64,000 bases of DNA from an uncultured Pseudomonadales bacterium (GTDB taxonomy: Bacteria; Pseudomonadota; Gammaproteobacteria; Pseudomonadales; Azotimanducaceae): NCBI GenBank assembly GCA_958296405.1, contig OY282519.1, forward strand, positions 1,410,132-1,474,131, read 5' to 3'. Positions 19,594-28,343 of this stretch are shown in pieces. The position numbers and the translations under genes are program-made. Under the pieces are notes generated by a model. It was not told where the DNA came from. It ran no database searches and saw only the letters and a program-made list of their open reading frames with translations. Numbering within the stretch: position 1 is the first letter of the stretch; every line of letters starts with the position of its first letter.

Positions 19594-19619
19594 AAGAGGC
19601 GGCCCGGGCGGCTTCCTAG
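18855..19619 (+). CDS. Glutathione S-transferase (YfcG/Nu type)
   Basis: A 254-residue cytosolic-type GST with N-terminal thioredoxin fold and C-terminal helical domain. Motifs are TPNGWKATIMLEE, RMPAMVD with the cis-proline, and FESGAIL. Homologues such as YfcG have disulfide reductase or peroxidase activity with glutathione. The start must be TTG at 18855: GGAG lies 9 bases upstream, and the ATG further upstream is in a frame that ends at this very TTG (cgTTGa). It is the intact paralogue of the GST half of the fusion at 13280. The following phosphatase gene starts 11 bases after its stop. Confidence 0.92.
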   Translation: MIDLYYWPTPNGWKATIMLEECRLDYRAIPVDIGGGDQFKPDFLRISPNNRMPAMVDDEPLGGGAPLAIFESGAILEYLAEKTGKFLPKDVAGRYRVLQWVHWQMANLGPMMGNANHFKNYARNIVDDPKMLAYGEKRFVGEVDRLSGVMDAQLSANEYLAGAEYSIADIISWPWAVLIGRMLGEEMWENCPHLKRWVDQLRARPAVDRGFRAHREWGQRELTEAEEKARRELLFNQDSGKVRAAREEAARAAS

Positions 19620-19630
19620 CGAGCAACTTT

Positions 19631-20296
19631 GTGAAGGAGTATCGCCAGGGCACTTTCTCGCGGCCGCCCGGCGCCACCGAGATATTGCTGGTTCGCCACG
19701 GCGAGTCTCGCGCGGCGACGAAGGAAGCGCCGTTCCCGCTGGTGGACGGCCACGGCGACCCGGAGTTGCGCGAAAACGGCCACGCGCAAGCCGCGCGTGT
19801 GGGCGAACGGCTGAAACGCTTACCCATCGCCGCCGTGTATGTGACCAACCTGCGGCGCACGGCACAGACCGCGGCGCCGTTATGTGCCCACTTGAACAAG
19901 ACGCCCATCGTCGAGGCGGACTTGCGCGAGGTGTTCCTCGGCGAGTGGGAGGGTGGGCTGATGCGCATCAAGGCGGCGGAGAATCACCCATTGATGGCGC
20001 AAGCGCGGGCGGAGCAGCGCTGGGACGTGATCCCCGGCGCGGAATCCAACGCGGCATTGACGGCGCGCCTCATCCCGGCATTGCGGCGCATCGCCGGACG
20101 CCACCCGGACGCGCTGGTCGTCGCCGTGGCTCATGGCGGCGTGATTGGCCACATCCTCGCCCATGCCACGGGCGCCGAACCGTTTGCCTTCGCGGGCGCG
20201 GCCAACGCATCCATCAGCCACATCGTGATGACGCCAGAGCGCATCATCGTGCGCCGGTTCAACGACGCCGCGCATCTGGAGGGCTTGGAGGGTTGA
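19631..20296 (+). CDS. Histidine phosphatase family protein
   Basis: A 221-residue member of the phosphoglycerate mutase-like (branch 2) superfamily. The phosphohistidine loop is LLVRHGES (RHGE at 22-25); further family marks are TNLRRTAQTA, the acidic E in REVFLGEWEG and the second histidine in AVAHGGVIGH. It could act on sugar phosphates, nucleotides or protein phosphates, and the sequence does not say which. The frame is open back into the GST gene; GTG at 19631 is the first start after the GST stop and gives a normal N-terminus, but the ribosome-binding site is weak and coupling to the GST is likely. Confidence 0.87.
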   Translation: MKEYRQGTFSRPPGATEILLVRHGESRAATKEAPFPLVDGHGDPELRENGHAQAARVGERLKRLPIAAVYVTNLRRTAQTAAPLCAHLNKTPIVEADLREVFLGEWEGGLMRIKAAENHPLMAQARAEQRWDVIPGAESNAALTARLIPALRRIAGRHPDALVVAVAHGGVIGHILAHATGAEPFAFAGAANASISHIVMTPERIIVRRFNDAAHLEGLEG

Positions 20297-20336
20297 GGGC
20301 GCCGCGATTCGGCAGGCGCTTGAGAGGCTTTGGCGC

Positions 20337-21443
20337 TCAGTCGTCAACCAATCGCCAATCGATGTCCAAGCTCGTGCCGCCGGCGCAGACGGATAGCAGC
20401 CGCCCAGACGTTTGCGTGCCAAAGATGGCGGAGGCAGCGCAAGCGCCCCCATCCTCATAGCGCAGTTGGATGAAGCCGGAGCGGGGGCCGATGGGCGTGT
20501 ACTGGTAGGTTCCGCTGCGGCTGACGCTGGCGGACACGCGCTCCGTGAAGCCACCGTCGGAGAATCGCACCGAGTAGCCGGAGGCGCCTTGCGCCCGCAC
20601 CACCTTGCCGGCAGTGCGCGCCTTGAAGTCTTCGGCGTTGGCGGGCGCAAGGGCGGCAGGCGCCGTCGAAAGGTTGGTGAGGTGCCCGGTGGCGGCTTGC
20701 AGCAGGCTCATCACCTTGAGCGGCTTTTCGGCGTACACATGGAGTTCCCATTTGCCCTGCCCATCACCCAAGGCGCCGCGCAAGCCAGTGCCGCCAGCTT
20801 CCAACGTTTGGGCAGACAGGGTGCGCGCCGCGTTGGCGGCAAGGTCGAACACGACGGTGGCGGAAGGCGCGCCGTCGTCCGCCCGGCCACGCACCGTGAC
20901 GCGCTGGGGCTGCGGGTTGGGGTTGATGATGCGCAGCCGGCTCACTTGGCGGGTGTTGCTGGCCGGGTTGAATATCCGCGCCGGATAAACCTCAAGGCCT
21001 TGGGCATCGTCCCGCTGGCCGGGCACCGTGTCGTGGATGCTGGTGAGGAACCCATCGCTCGTGCGCACGAAGGCGAGCGCAATGAGGTTGAGCTCCGTGG
21101 AGAGTTCGAGCCGCCAATCTCCTTGGCCGGCACCGGTGGCGCCCGACAGCCCCTTGGACTCGTTGCCGCGCTCAAGGTCGTTCGAGTTGAACTGGCGCAC
21201 GCCGTAGCCATCGATTGCCAGATCGAGGGGGTCGAACCGCCGCCCGGCATCATCCCAAGCGTCAATGGACACTGTGCCCCGCGTGGCCGAGGCGTTCAAG
21301 ATGCGGACGAAGCCCTGCCCGCCCTCATTGGCCGCACTGAGGAACAACGGGATGGTGTACAAGTTCTCGCCGTGAGCGGCGGTGCCAATCACGGCGGCGA
21401 CGCACGGCAGCAGGCGGCCTAGGAGACGGCGCATGGACATCAT
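20337..21443 (-). CDS. Secreted protein with two internal repeats, function unknown
   Basis: About 368 residues. A signal peptide is clear (MRRLLGRLLPCVAAVIGTAAHG before ENLYTIPLF). The mature part has two tandem units of roughly 110 residues. Each runs from a VRILN or LRIIN strand through a segment rich in D and G to GDWRLEL or GKWELHV, then a hydrophobic strand and DGFLTSIHDT or TGHLTNLSTA. A third region at the C-terminus holds two cysteines and ends WRLVDD. I do not recognise a catalytic motif; similar repeats occur in predicted surface proteins of marine Gammaproteobacteria (from memory). The start is uncertain among ATGs at 21482, 21443 and 21434; 21443 or 21434 places the signal peptide best. 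Confidence 0.7.
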   Translation of the reverse strand: MMSMRRLLGRLLPCVAAVIGTAAHGENLYTIPLFLSAANEGGQGFVRILNASATRGTVSIDAWDDAGRRFDPLDLAIDGYGVRQFNSNDLERGNESKGLSGATGAGQGDWRLELSTELNLIALAFVRTSDGFLTSIHDTVPGQRDDAQGLEVYPARIFNPASNTRQVSRLRIINPNPQPQRVTVRGRADDGAPSATVVFDLAANAARTLSAQTLEAGGTGLRGALGDGQGKWELHVYAEKPLKVMSLLQAATGHLTNLSTAPAALAPANAEDFKARTAGKVVRAQGASGYSVRFSDGGFTERVSASVSRSGTYQYTPIGPRSGFIQLRYEDGGACAASAIFGTQTSGRLLSVCAGGTSLDIDWRLVDD

Positions 21444-21484
21444 GCCGCCGCGGCGTTGCGCGATGTCGTCCTTCATGGGCATGG

Positions 21485-22330
21485 TCACGCTGGCACGCCC
21501 AACTCCCGCAGCGCTGCAAACGCTTCCTGCATCTTGGCCAGATGGGCATTGCCTTGCAAGTTGCCGCCCAAGGTTCTCAAGCAGAGGTGCGTGAGGCCCG
21601 CCGCCTGCCAGCCCCGCACGCGGTCTCGCCACTCCGCTTCCCGCGGGCCCACAACGGCGACCCCGGCTTCCGTGCCGATGTCGGCTGGGTTGCGGCCCGC
21701 TGCCTTGGCCGCCGCTTCAATGTCCGCCTTCACGGCGGGGAATTGCTCCGGCGAGCACAACACGAACCATCCGTTCGCTTGGCGGCCGATGCGCTGCCGG
21801 ATGCGCGCCGCCGGTACCGCGCGGGCGCCAATCCAGATGGGAATGGGCCGCTGCACCGGCAATGGCGCCAGCCCCGCGCCCTGCACCGTCTCCCAGCGCC
21901 CGGCGAAATCCACGGTCTCCCGCGTCCACAGCGCCTGCAACAAGCTGATTTGCTCCTCGCAGCGGGCGCCGCGGGTGCCGAAGTCCATGCCAAGGGCCGC
22001 ATATTCCTCGCGGCTGCCCCCCACGCCGATGCCGAGCCGCATGCGACCGCCCGTGAAGATGTCGAGTTCCGCAACCTGCTTGGCCAGCAGCACCGTTTGG
22101 CGCGCCGGGGCCACGATCACAGAAGGCACCAGTTCGATGTTCTCCGTGGCCGCGGCCACGTAGGCCAGCAGCATCATCGGCTCGTGCAAATCTCCACTGC
22201 CGGGGCGCAGCACCTGATCCGGCACTCGCAGATGTGTGTAGCCGAGTTCATCCGCTGCTTGAGCAAACGCCTTGATGGCGCCCAAGTCGTTGCCAAGCTC
22301 CCGCACCGGCAGTGATATGCCTATCCTCAT
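21485..22330 (-). CDS. LLM class flavin-dependent oxidoreductase
   Basis: A 281-residue bacterial luciferase-like monooxygenase (TIM barrel). It starts MRIGISLPV, continues with the YTHLRVPDQ and LAKQVAELDIFTGGRM stretches and LGIGVGGSREEY, as in F420- or FMN-dependent members. The family uses a reduced flavin for oxygenation or hydride transfer; cofactor and substrate cannot be fixed here. It is divergent from the SDR gene at 22413, with 82 bases between, and both may belong to one catabolic set with the following CoA-transferases. Confidence 0.85.
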   Translation of the reverse strand: MRIGISLPVRELGNDLGAIKAFAQAADELGYTHLRVPDQVLRPGSGDLHEPMMLLAYVAAATENIELVPSVIVAPARQTVLLAKQVAELDIFTGGRMRLGIGVGGSREEYAALGMDFGTRGARCEEQISLLQALWTRETVDFAGRWETVQGAGLAPLPVQRPIPIWIGARAVPAARIRQRIGRQANGWFVLCSPEQFPAVKADIEAAAKAAGRNPADIGTEAGVAVVGPREAEWRDRVRGWQAAGLTHLCLRTLGGNLQGNAHLAKMQEAFAALRELGVPA

Positions 22331-22412
22331 CCAAGCCTCCCGTGGCGTCTTGTAGAATCGCGCCGCGCAGTTTTCGGCGAAACCGCCGAGGCGTCAAGCG
22401 GAAGGGGGAGCC

Positions 22413-23216
22413 GTGCAGGACTTGTTTCGGATTCAGGGCAAGATCGCCCTAGTGACCGGGGGTTCCCGCGGCATCGGCGAGATGATCGCGGCGGGGTTCC
22501 TAGCCAGTGGCGCCAAGGTGTACATCAGCTCCCGCAAGGCGGACGCTTGCGCTGCCGCGGTGGAGCGGCTCACGGGTGCCTATGGCGGCGAGTGCGTGGC
22601 GCTGCCGGCGGACCTTTCCAAAGTCTCGGGCTGCAATGCATTGGCCGCGGCCCTCGGCGAGCGGGAGGAGCGCCTGCACATCCTCGTGAACAACGCCGGC
22701 GCCGCTTGGGGCGCTCCGTTGGGCGAGTTTCCGGAAAACGGCTGGGACAAAGTGATGAACACCAACCTCAAGGCGCCGTTCTTCCTCACCCAGAGGCTCT
22801 TGCCGATGTTGCGGGCGGCGGCGAGCGCGGAGGACCCGGCGCGGGTGATTAACGTGGGGTCTGTGGATGGCATCAAGACGCCGGTGTTCGACAACTTTCC
22901 CTACGGCCCTTCCAAGGCCGGCCTGCATCACCTCACGCGGGTGCTCGCCGCCCACCTCGTGAAGCAACACATCATCGTGAACGCCATCGCTCCCGGCCCG
23001 TTCCCCACTTGGATGCTGAGTTTGGGCGTCGGCTTCGGCGGCGCCACGGAAGGGGAGGCGGCGGATTGGGACCTAGTGGGCAAGCAGAACCCACGCGGCC
23101 GCGTCGGCACGATGGAAGACATCGCCGGGTTGGCGATTTTCTTGAGTTCACGCGCCGGCGCCTTCACGGTGGGGGAAACCATCACCTGTGATGGCGGCGC
23201 GGTCGCCGCCTCCTAG
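22413..23216 (+). CDS. Short-chain dehydrogenase/reductase 1
   Basis: A 267-residue classical SDR. The NAD(P)-binding TGGSRGIG, the NNAGA motif, the catalytic Ser in NVGSVDG and the YGPSK catalytic Tyr-Lys pair are all present, and the C-terminus ITCDGGAVA is typical of FabG-like enzymes. It starts at GTG with a purine-rich AAGGGGG just before. It stands ahead of two CaiB/BaiF genes in the same direction (23-base gap), so it may act on a hydroxyacyl or ketoacyl intermediate of the same pathway; this is inference. Confidence 0.9.
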   Translation: MQDLFRIQGKIALVTGGSRGIGEMIAAGFLASGAKVYISSRKADACAAAVERLTGAYGGECVALPADLSKVSGCNALAAALGEREERLHILVNNAGAAWGAPLGEFPENGWDKVMNTNLKAPFFLTQRLLPMLRAAASAEDPARVINVGSVDGIKTPVFDNFPYGPSKAGLHHLTRVLAAHLVKQHIIVNAIAPGPFPTWMLSLGVGFGGATEGEAADWDLVGKQNPRGRVGTMEDIAGLAIFLSSRAGAFTVGETITCDGGAVAAS

Positions 23217-23239
23217 GCGCCGGAACGGCGAGATTCCCC

Positions 23240-24418
23240 GTGGCTGATTCAGCCGGCCCGCTAAGCGGCGTCCGCATCGTCGACTTCACAGACGAACGCG
23301 CCATCTACGGCGCCAAGCTCCTCGCAGACCTCGGCGCGGACGTTGTGCGCCCGGAACCGCTGGAAGGCGACCCGCTGCGCCGACGCGGCCCCCATGTCGA
23401 GGCGGATGGCGGCGGTTCGTTGTGGCATGCGTTCTTCGCCTCGTCGCGGCGGTTCTTCGCCGTGGACCCGCAAGCGGCGCAAGGTGCTGCGCAACTCGAA
23501 CGCTTGGTCAACCGGGCGGACATCGTGCTCGCCTGCGATGGCGCCTTCGGCGTGGCCGAGGCGGGATTGAGCGAAGCCTTGGAGCATCGGCCAGAGCTTG
23601 TGGTGGTGGAGGTGTCGTCCTTCGGCGCCGACGGCCCGTGGCGCAGCTACCTGGCGCCAGACTTGGTTGCCGGCGCCCTGGGCGGCGCAGTCGCCACCAC
23701 GGGTGATGCCGACACGCCGCCCCTGAAGGCATTCGGCGAGCTCAACTTCATGGTGTCTGGCGCCTACGCGGCCATCGCCGCTTTGGCTGCCTTGCACTGT
23801 GCCCGGGAGACCGGCGTTGGGCAGCGCGTGCATGTCTCGGTGCATGAGTGCATCGCGTCCTGCCTGGAGCAGGTGTTCATGTGGTACTGGTATCAGCACA
23901 ACATCGCGGTGGCGCGCGGCCCAGTGCTGGAGCGGCGCGGCAGCCGCCACTGGACCAATGCTTACGAAGTGATGGCGGCTGACAACGGCAGCGTGATGGT
24001 GACGCCGGCGCCGGATTTCGATGTGCAACTTGCATGGCTGCTTGAGCATGGGGTGGGCGCAGCGCTGTTGGACCCCGCCTTGCAAGCGCCAGAGAATCGC
24101 TCCGAACTGATTGCGCGGATGATGGAGGTGCTGCGGGAGTGGGTGGCGACGCAAGATGCCGAAGCGGTGTTTCACGGGGCGCAGGCGAAGCACCTGCCCT
24201 ATGGCTTGGTGTCGGGGGTGGAAGAGGTCGCAGACAACCCGCAACTGGCTGCGCGGGAATGGTGGGCCGAATACCTAGGTTTGTCCGCGCCGCACGCGCG
24301 CGGCCCAGGGGCGCCGTACCACTTCGGGGAGACGCCGTGGGCTCTCGGCCGCTATGGTGACATTGAAGCGGACACCGCGGCGCTGCTCCAAGAGATTGGC
24401 TGGGAGGGCGCAGCGTGA
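23240..24418 (+). CDS. CaiB/BaiF family CoA-transferase-like protein without the catalytic Asp
   Basis: A 392-residue class III CoA-transferase homologue starting at GTG. The N-terminus (GVRIVDFTDERAIYGAKLLADLGADVV) has the family Rossmann start, and the large and small domains are both present. Aligned by eye to the next gene, the place of the catalytic aspartate (YNDHQAG, D160 there) reads LNFMVSG, with Phe170. The protein may therefore be the non-catalytic partner in a two-subunit transferase. Its stop overlaps the start of the next gene by 4 bases (GTGA), which supports a heteromeric pair. Confidence 0.85.
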   Translation: MADSAGPLSGVRIVDFTDERAIYGAKLLADLGADVVRPEPLEGDPLRRRGPHVEADGGGSLWHAFFASSRRFFAVDPQAAQGAAQLERLVNRADIVLACDGAFGVAEAGLSEALEHRPELVVVEVSSFGADGPWRSYLAPDLVAGALGGAVATTGDADTPPLKAFGELNFMVSGAYAAIAALAALHCARETGVGQRVHVSVHECIASCLEQVFMWYWYQHNIAVARGPVLERRGSRHWTNAYEVMAADNGSVMVTPAPDFDVQLAWLLEHGVGAALLDPALQAPENRSELIARMMEVLREWVATQDAEAVFHGAQAKHLPYGLVSGVEEVADNPQLAAREWWAEYLGLSAPHARGPGAPYHFGETPWALGRYGDIEADTAALLQEIGWEGAA

Positions 24419-25623
24419 GGCCCTTGGACGGCGTGAAAGTGCTCGATTTCACGCATGTCTTGGCGGGGCCTTTCGCCACCCGCACCTTGGCGGACATGGG
24501 CGCGGACGTGGTGAAGGTCGGCACCGCTGAGCGCTCTGGCAGCAACGCGCCGGGCACTCCGTACTACCTCATGTGGAACCGCAACAAGCGCTCGCTGGCG
24601 CTGGATGTGTCCACGGATGGCGGGCGGGCGATCTGTCGCCGGCTGTGCGAAACAGCGGACGTGGTAATCGACAACTTCTCCGCCGGCGTGCTCGATCGTT
24701 GGGGCGTGGGCTATGCAGCCACTCAAGCCGCCAATCCGGGCGTCATCTACGTGCAGATGTCCGGCATGGGCGGCGATGGCCCTTGGTCGAAGTTCGTCAC
24801 CTATGCGCCCACGATTCACGCGCTGGCTGGCCTGACGCGCCTGACCGGCGTGCCGGGGCGTGAGGACATCGGCATGGGCTTCTCCTACAACGACCATCAA
24901 GCGGGGCTGCACGCGGCGGTGGCCGTGTTGGCGGCGCTGGCTGCCCGTCGGCGCACGGGCCGAGGCCAGCGTGTTGACCTATCCCAATTCGAGGTGGGCG
25001 TGAATCTGCTTGGCCCCGCGCTGTTGGACTACTTCGTGAATGGCCGCGCGGCCGCGCCGACGGGCAACAAGCTGCCTTACGACTTGGCCGCCCCGCACGG
25101 CTGTTTCCCCTGCGCGGGCGCTGCCTCCGCTGCGATCGCGGACGAACGTTGGGTGGCCATCGCCTGCATGACGGACGCGCATTGGCAAGGGCTGCGGCGC
25201 GCGATGGGTGATCCTGAGTGGGCGCGCGCCGCGGCGTTCTCGAACGCAGCGAGACGCGCCGCTGCGGCGGATGAGCTGGAGCGCCGCGTGGCCGCTTGGA
25301 CGCGGGGGCTGGCCGCCGAGGAAGTGATGGCGCGGTGTCAGCGGGAAGGCGCGCCGGCTGGCGTCGTGCAAACCGGCGTTGATCTTGCGGAACGAGACCC
25401 GCAGCTCGCCCATGCGGATTTTCTGATGGAGTTCGCAGACCCGCATCCCAACGTCGGCCGCACGTTCGCGGATCGCCTGCCGATTCGTTTCGAGTGCACG
25501 CCCTGCGACCGCTACGAGCGCGTGCGCGACATCGGCGAAGACAACGCTGCGGTGCTGTCAGACTGGCTGGGGATGGATGCGGACGCGGTGCAGCGCGGCG
25601 AGCGGGACGGCACCTTTAGGTAG
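24415..25623 (+). CDS. CaiB/BaiF family CoA-transferase
   Basis: A 402-residue class III CoA-transferase, moving CoA between carboxylic acids through an aspartyl-CoA thioester. It starts PLDGVKVLDFTHVLAGPFA, and has the family WNRNKRSLALD and the catalytic D160 in SYNDHQAG. The C-terminal CDRYERVRDIGEDN is also typical. It starts by a 4-base overlap with the preceding homologue, in an apparent SDR-CaiB-CaiB operon. Substrates may be carnitine-, formyl-, succinyl- or bile-acid-like; nothing here decides. Confidence 0.92.
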   Translation: MRPLDGVKVLDFTHVLAGPFATRTLADMGADVVKVGTAERSGSNAPGTPYYLMWNRNKRSLALDVSTDGGRAICRRLCETADVVIDNFSAGVLDRWGVGYAATQAANPGVIYVQMSGMGGDGPWSKFVTYAPTIHALAGLTRLTGVPGREDIGMGFSYNDHQAGLHAAVAVLAALAARRRTGRGQRVDLSQFEVGVNLLGPALLDYFVNGRAAAPTGNKLPYDLAAPHGCFPCAGAASAAIADERWVAIACMTDAHWQGLRRAMGDPEWARAAAFSNAARRAAAADELERRVAAWTRGLAAEEVMARCQREGAPAGVVQTGVDLAERDPQLAHADFLMEFADPHPNVGRTFADRLPIRFECTPCDRYERVRDIGEDNAAVLSDWLGMDADAVQRGERDGTFR

Positions 25624-25750
25624 AGGCAACGGCGGCGTGGCGGCGTAGCGACGTGCCCAAGCGGTGCGGCTTGGCGCATGGTCTGTCGTGGCGAGAGCAC
25701 GCCGGGCAAGCTGCTTCGCGCCGCATCGATGTCGGCTTGGTCCGGGTCGA

Positions 25751-26512
25751 TCAACCCCTTCCCGAGAACGGCATCTTCGTTGCCATCACCGTCATGAAGA
25801 GGACATTGGCGTCGAGGGGCAGGTTCGCCATGTAGGTGACGGCCTTGGCGACGTTCTCCGCGTTCATAGTGGGTTCGGGGGCGGTGGAACCGTCCGCTTG
25901 CAGCACGCCTTCGTCCATTCGCGCCGTCATCGCGGTGAGCGCGTTGCCGATGTCGATTTGGCCGCAGGCGATGTCATGGGGCCGACCGTCCAGCGCGGTG
26001 GCCTTGGTGAGGCCAGTCATGCCGTGTTTGGTTGCGGTGTACGGGGCCGAGTTGGGGCGCGGTGTATGCGCCGAGATGGAGCCATTGTTGATGATGCGCC
26101 CGCCGTGCGGCGACTGCGCCTTCATCATGCGAAACGCATGTTGGGTACACAAGAAAGCGCCCGTGAGGTTCACGTCCACCACAGCGCGCCACTTGTCGAG
26201 GGCGAGCTCTTCAAGCGGCACCGGCGCGGCGCCACGGCCGGCGTTGTTGAACAATACGTCCAAGCGGCCAAATCGCGCCTTCGTTGCGGCGAACAGGTTG
26301 GCGATGGCATCCGCATCGCGCACATCCGTGCGCACCACCAAGGCGCGCTCCCCAGCGCCAGACTCGTCCGCAGCTTCCTGCAGCAGCACCTCGCGTCGCC
26401 CCGCCAAAGCCACCGCGTAGCCCTCGCGCAGCAGCGCCAGCGCGGACGCCCTGCCAACGCCAGTGCCCGCCCCCGTGACGATGGCCACGCGCAGGCGTTC
26501 CGGTGATGCCAT
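25751..26512 (-). CDS. Short-chain dehydrogenase/reductase 2
   Basis: A 253-residue classical SDR with [10 protein letters not shown] for the dinucleotide, NNAG, NGSISAH with the catalytic serine and YTATK. The C-terminus ([19 protein letters not shown]) is like SDRs that act on sugars or diketides, but specificity is open. The frame is open 11 codons upstream; ATG at 26512 is preferred because AAGGGGGG lies about 6 bases before it. It faces the CaiB operon with a 127-base gap in which I see no gene. Confidence 0.9.
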   Translation of the reverse strand: MASPERLRVAIVTGAGTGVGRASALALLREGYAVALAGRREVLLQEAADESGAGERALVVRTDVRDADAIANLFAATKARFGRLDVLFNNAGRGAAPVPLEELALDKWRAVVDVNLTGAFLCTQHAFRMMKAQSPHGGRIINNGSISAHTPRPNSAPYTATKHGMTGLTKATALDGRPHDIACGQIDIGNALTAMTARMDEGVLQADGSTAPEPTMNAENVAKAVTYMANLPLDANVLFMTVMATKMPFSGRG

Positions 26513-26564
26513 GCCGTTCCCCCCTTGTGGCCGGGATGCTAGCACGCAGCCCTCGGCGTCTTGG

Positions 26565-27737
26565 CTAGGCGCGGCTGAACTCCGCCAAGCCTAGATCGGC
26601 CTCAAGGCGGCCGGCGGCGACTGCGCGCACGCGCTCGGCGAGGCGGTAGGAGTGCTTGCCGGCATGCACCATGATCGCTTCGTCGAGCGCCAAATCCTTG
26701 ATGGCCACACCGATGGAGCGGGTGACCTTCGGCGCCGTAGTGCGCTTGATCTCGATCCCTACTCGCTTCACCCCGCGAGCGATCAGCAGATCGAGTTCCG
26801 CGCCGCCGTGAGTCGCCCAGAAATGCGCTTCGTCGTCGCGCAGGCTCAATCCGTCGATGATGGATTCCAGCATGAGGCCCTCCCAAGATGCGCCGCACTT
26901 CGGGTGCGAGTTCAGCGACTGCATGTCTTCGAGGCCGAGCAAGCTGTGCAGCACGCCGCTGTCCCGCAAGTAAATCTTGGGCGCCTTCACTTGGCGTTTG
27001 GCGATGTTGGCGTGCCAAGGCTGCAACTGGCGCACTACCAAAGCGCTGCTGAGGATGTCCAAGTAGTTGCGCACGGTGGTGTCCGCCACGCCGAAAGAGC
27101 GGGCGAACTCGGAGGCGTTCCAAACCTGCCCATGCCAATGGCCAAGCATCGTCCAGAACCGACGCATGGCGGTGGCTGGCACGCGCACGCCGAGTTCCGG
27201 CAGGTCTCGCTCGAGGAAAGTGCGCACGAAGCCATCCAACCAAGTGAACGCGCGGGCGTTGCCGGAGGCGAGGAAGGCGCTGGGGAAGCCACCGCGCAGC
27301 CAACGGCGGCTCAATGCGTCGCCAACCTCGTTCAGCCGAAGCCCGCCCAAGCCGTAGTAGTTAATGCGCCCGGCTAGGGATTCGGACGATTGCCGGATCA
27401 AGCTGGGCGACGCGCTGCCCAGCACTAGGAACGTCGCCCTGCGCGGCTGCCTATCCGCCAGCACCCGCAGCACGGGGAACAAGCCTGGGCGACGCTGGAT
27501 CTCATCGATCACCACCAAGCCAGATAACTCGTCCAGCACGAGCATGGGGTCTTCAAGCAGGCGGTTGAGATCTGCCGGATGCTCCAGGTCGAACCGGTGC
27601 GTGGCACCGGCGTAGACCTCCGCCACTTGCTGCGCGAGGGTTGTCTTGCCGATCTGCCGAGGCCCGAGGATCGCCACCACCGGGAAGGCATCCAAGCGTT
27701 CAAGGACGGCGCGGATGTGCTCGGAACGGACAATCAT
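26565..27737 (-). CDS. DUF4143 family AAA ATPase 1
   Basis: A 390-residue P-loop ATPase with a C-terminal DUF4143 region. Walker A is GPRQIGKTT (25-33) and Walker B VVIDEIQ; residues from about 190 carry a winged-helix-like segment, and near the C-terminus AELDLLI followed by GIEIKR fits a PD-(D/E)XK nuclease-like core. The family is common and mobile in bacteria and archaea, and its role is not established. ATG at 27737 begins the homology; an in-frame ATG at 27785 lies inside a 37-base palindrome. A second member is at 28405. Confidence 0.88.
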   Translation of the reverse strand: MIVRSEHIRAVLERLDAFPVVAILGPRQIGKTTLAQQVAEVYAGATHRFDLEHPADLNRLLEDPMLVLDELSGLVVIDEIQRRPGLFPVLRVLADRQPRRATFLVLGSASPSLIRQSSESLAGRINYYGLGGLRLNEVGDALSRRWLRGGFPSAFLASGNARAFTWLDGFVRTFLERDLPELGVRVPATAMRRFWTMLGHWHGQVWNASEFARSFGVADTTVRNYLDILSSALVVRQLQPWHANIAKRQVKAPKIYLRDSGVLHSLLGLEDMQSLNSHPKCGASWEGLMLESIIDGLSLRDDEAHFWATHGGAELDLLIARGVKRVGIEIKRTTAPKVTRSIGVAIKDLALDEAIMVHAGKHSYRLAERVRAVAAGRLEADLGLAEFSRA

Positions 27738-27750
27738 CGACCGGACGCTA

Positions 27751-27787
27751 CCATGAAATCTCGGTGGTAGCCACAGAGATTTCATGG
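27751..27787. promoter_or_regulatory. Large near-perfect palindrome at the start of DUF4143 ATPase 1
   Basis: Arms of 17 bases with one mismatch: CCATGAAATCTCGGTGG (27751-27767) and CCACAGAGATTTCATGG (27771-27787), around a 3-base loop TAG. It is centred 32 bases upstream of the ATG at 27737 and contains an alternative in-frame ATG of the same gene. It could be a protein operator or an RNA hairpin over the translation start. A similar element precedes the other DUF4143 gene. Confidence 0.85.
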
Positions 27788-27922
27788 AAAAAGAGATGTC
27801 GGATAGGCCACCCGCTTCCCCTCACATACAGCCCGCACAAGTACTTGGTACGCTGGGCGGAGGCGCTATTGCGATGAACGTGAGGAAGGGCATCGCTTGC
27901 CGCCAGCTTGGGAGGATCGCGC

Positions 27923-28288
27923 ATGCACGCGGCCATCGCTGACAAGAAGGACGAACTGGCGGAACTCTGCCGCCGCCATGATGTGGTGCGCCTCGAAGTC
28001 TTTGGTTCGGCGGCCCGCGGCGCGGATTTCGATCCGCAAACCAGCGACGCCGACTTCCTTGTGAAGTTCAGACTCGACGACGGCCGTGCGACGCTCCGAC
28101 AGTACTTCGACTTCGCCGAGGCGTTGCGTCAGACCTTGGGGCGTCCTGTCGATCTGATCGAGTCAGGCGTGGTCAAGAACCCGTATCTGCGCGCGGCCAT
28201 CGATCGGTCACGCGAACTCATCTATGCGTCCTGCCCCCCCCCCCCCGTGCGTCCCTCGCGCCATGCTAGGCGGCTAGCGTGTGACTGA
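27923..28288 (+). CDS. MNT-type nucleotidyltransferase domain protein
   Basis: A 121-residue minimal nucleotidyltransferase. GSAARG (28-33) and SDADFLV (two aspartates, 42 and 44) are the metal- and nucleotide-binding motifs. Such proteins usually pair with a HEPN protein as MNT-HEPN toxin-antitoxin systems, in which the MNT protein modifies the HEPN toxin; no HEPN gene follows here. ATG at 27923 has GGGAGG 7 bases upstream. The conserved part ends about SRELIYAS, after which a run of 13 C enters the frame, so the last 13 residues may be wrong or variable. It lies between two DUF4143 ATPases. Confidence 0.85.
   Translation: MHAAIADKKDELAELCRRHDVVRLEVFGSAARGADFDPQTSDADFLVKFRLDDGRATLRQYFDFAEALRQTLGRPVDLIESGVVKNPYLRAAIDRSRELIYASCPPPPVRPSRHARRLACD
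28234..28246 (+). repeat. Homopolymer of 13 C at the 3' end of the MNT gene
   Basis: An uninterrupted C13 tract inside the last codons of the MNT gene. Loss of one or two C would give other short C-terminal tails with stops within about 12 codons. It may be a slippage-prone (phase-variable) tract or a sequencing or assembly artefact. Confidence 0.9.
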
Positions 28289-28343
28289 TGCGCTTCTCCA
28301 GCGCGGCCCGCCGCCAAATTGAGAAGTTGATATCGCCCATTTA

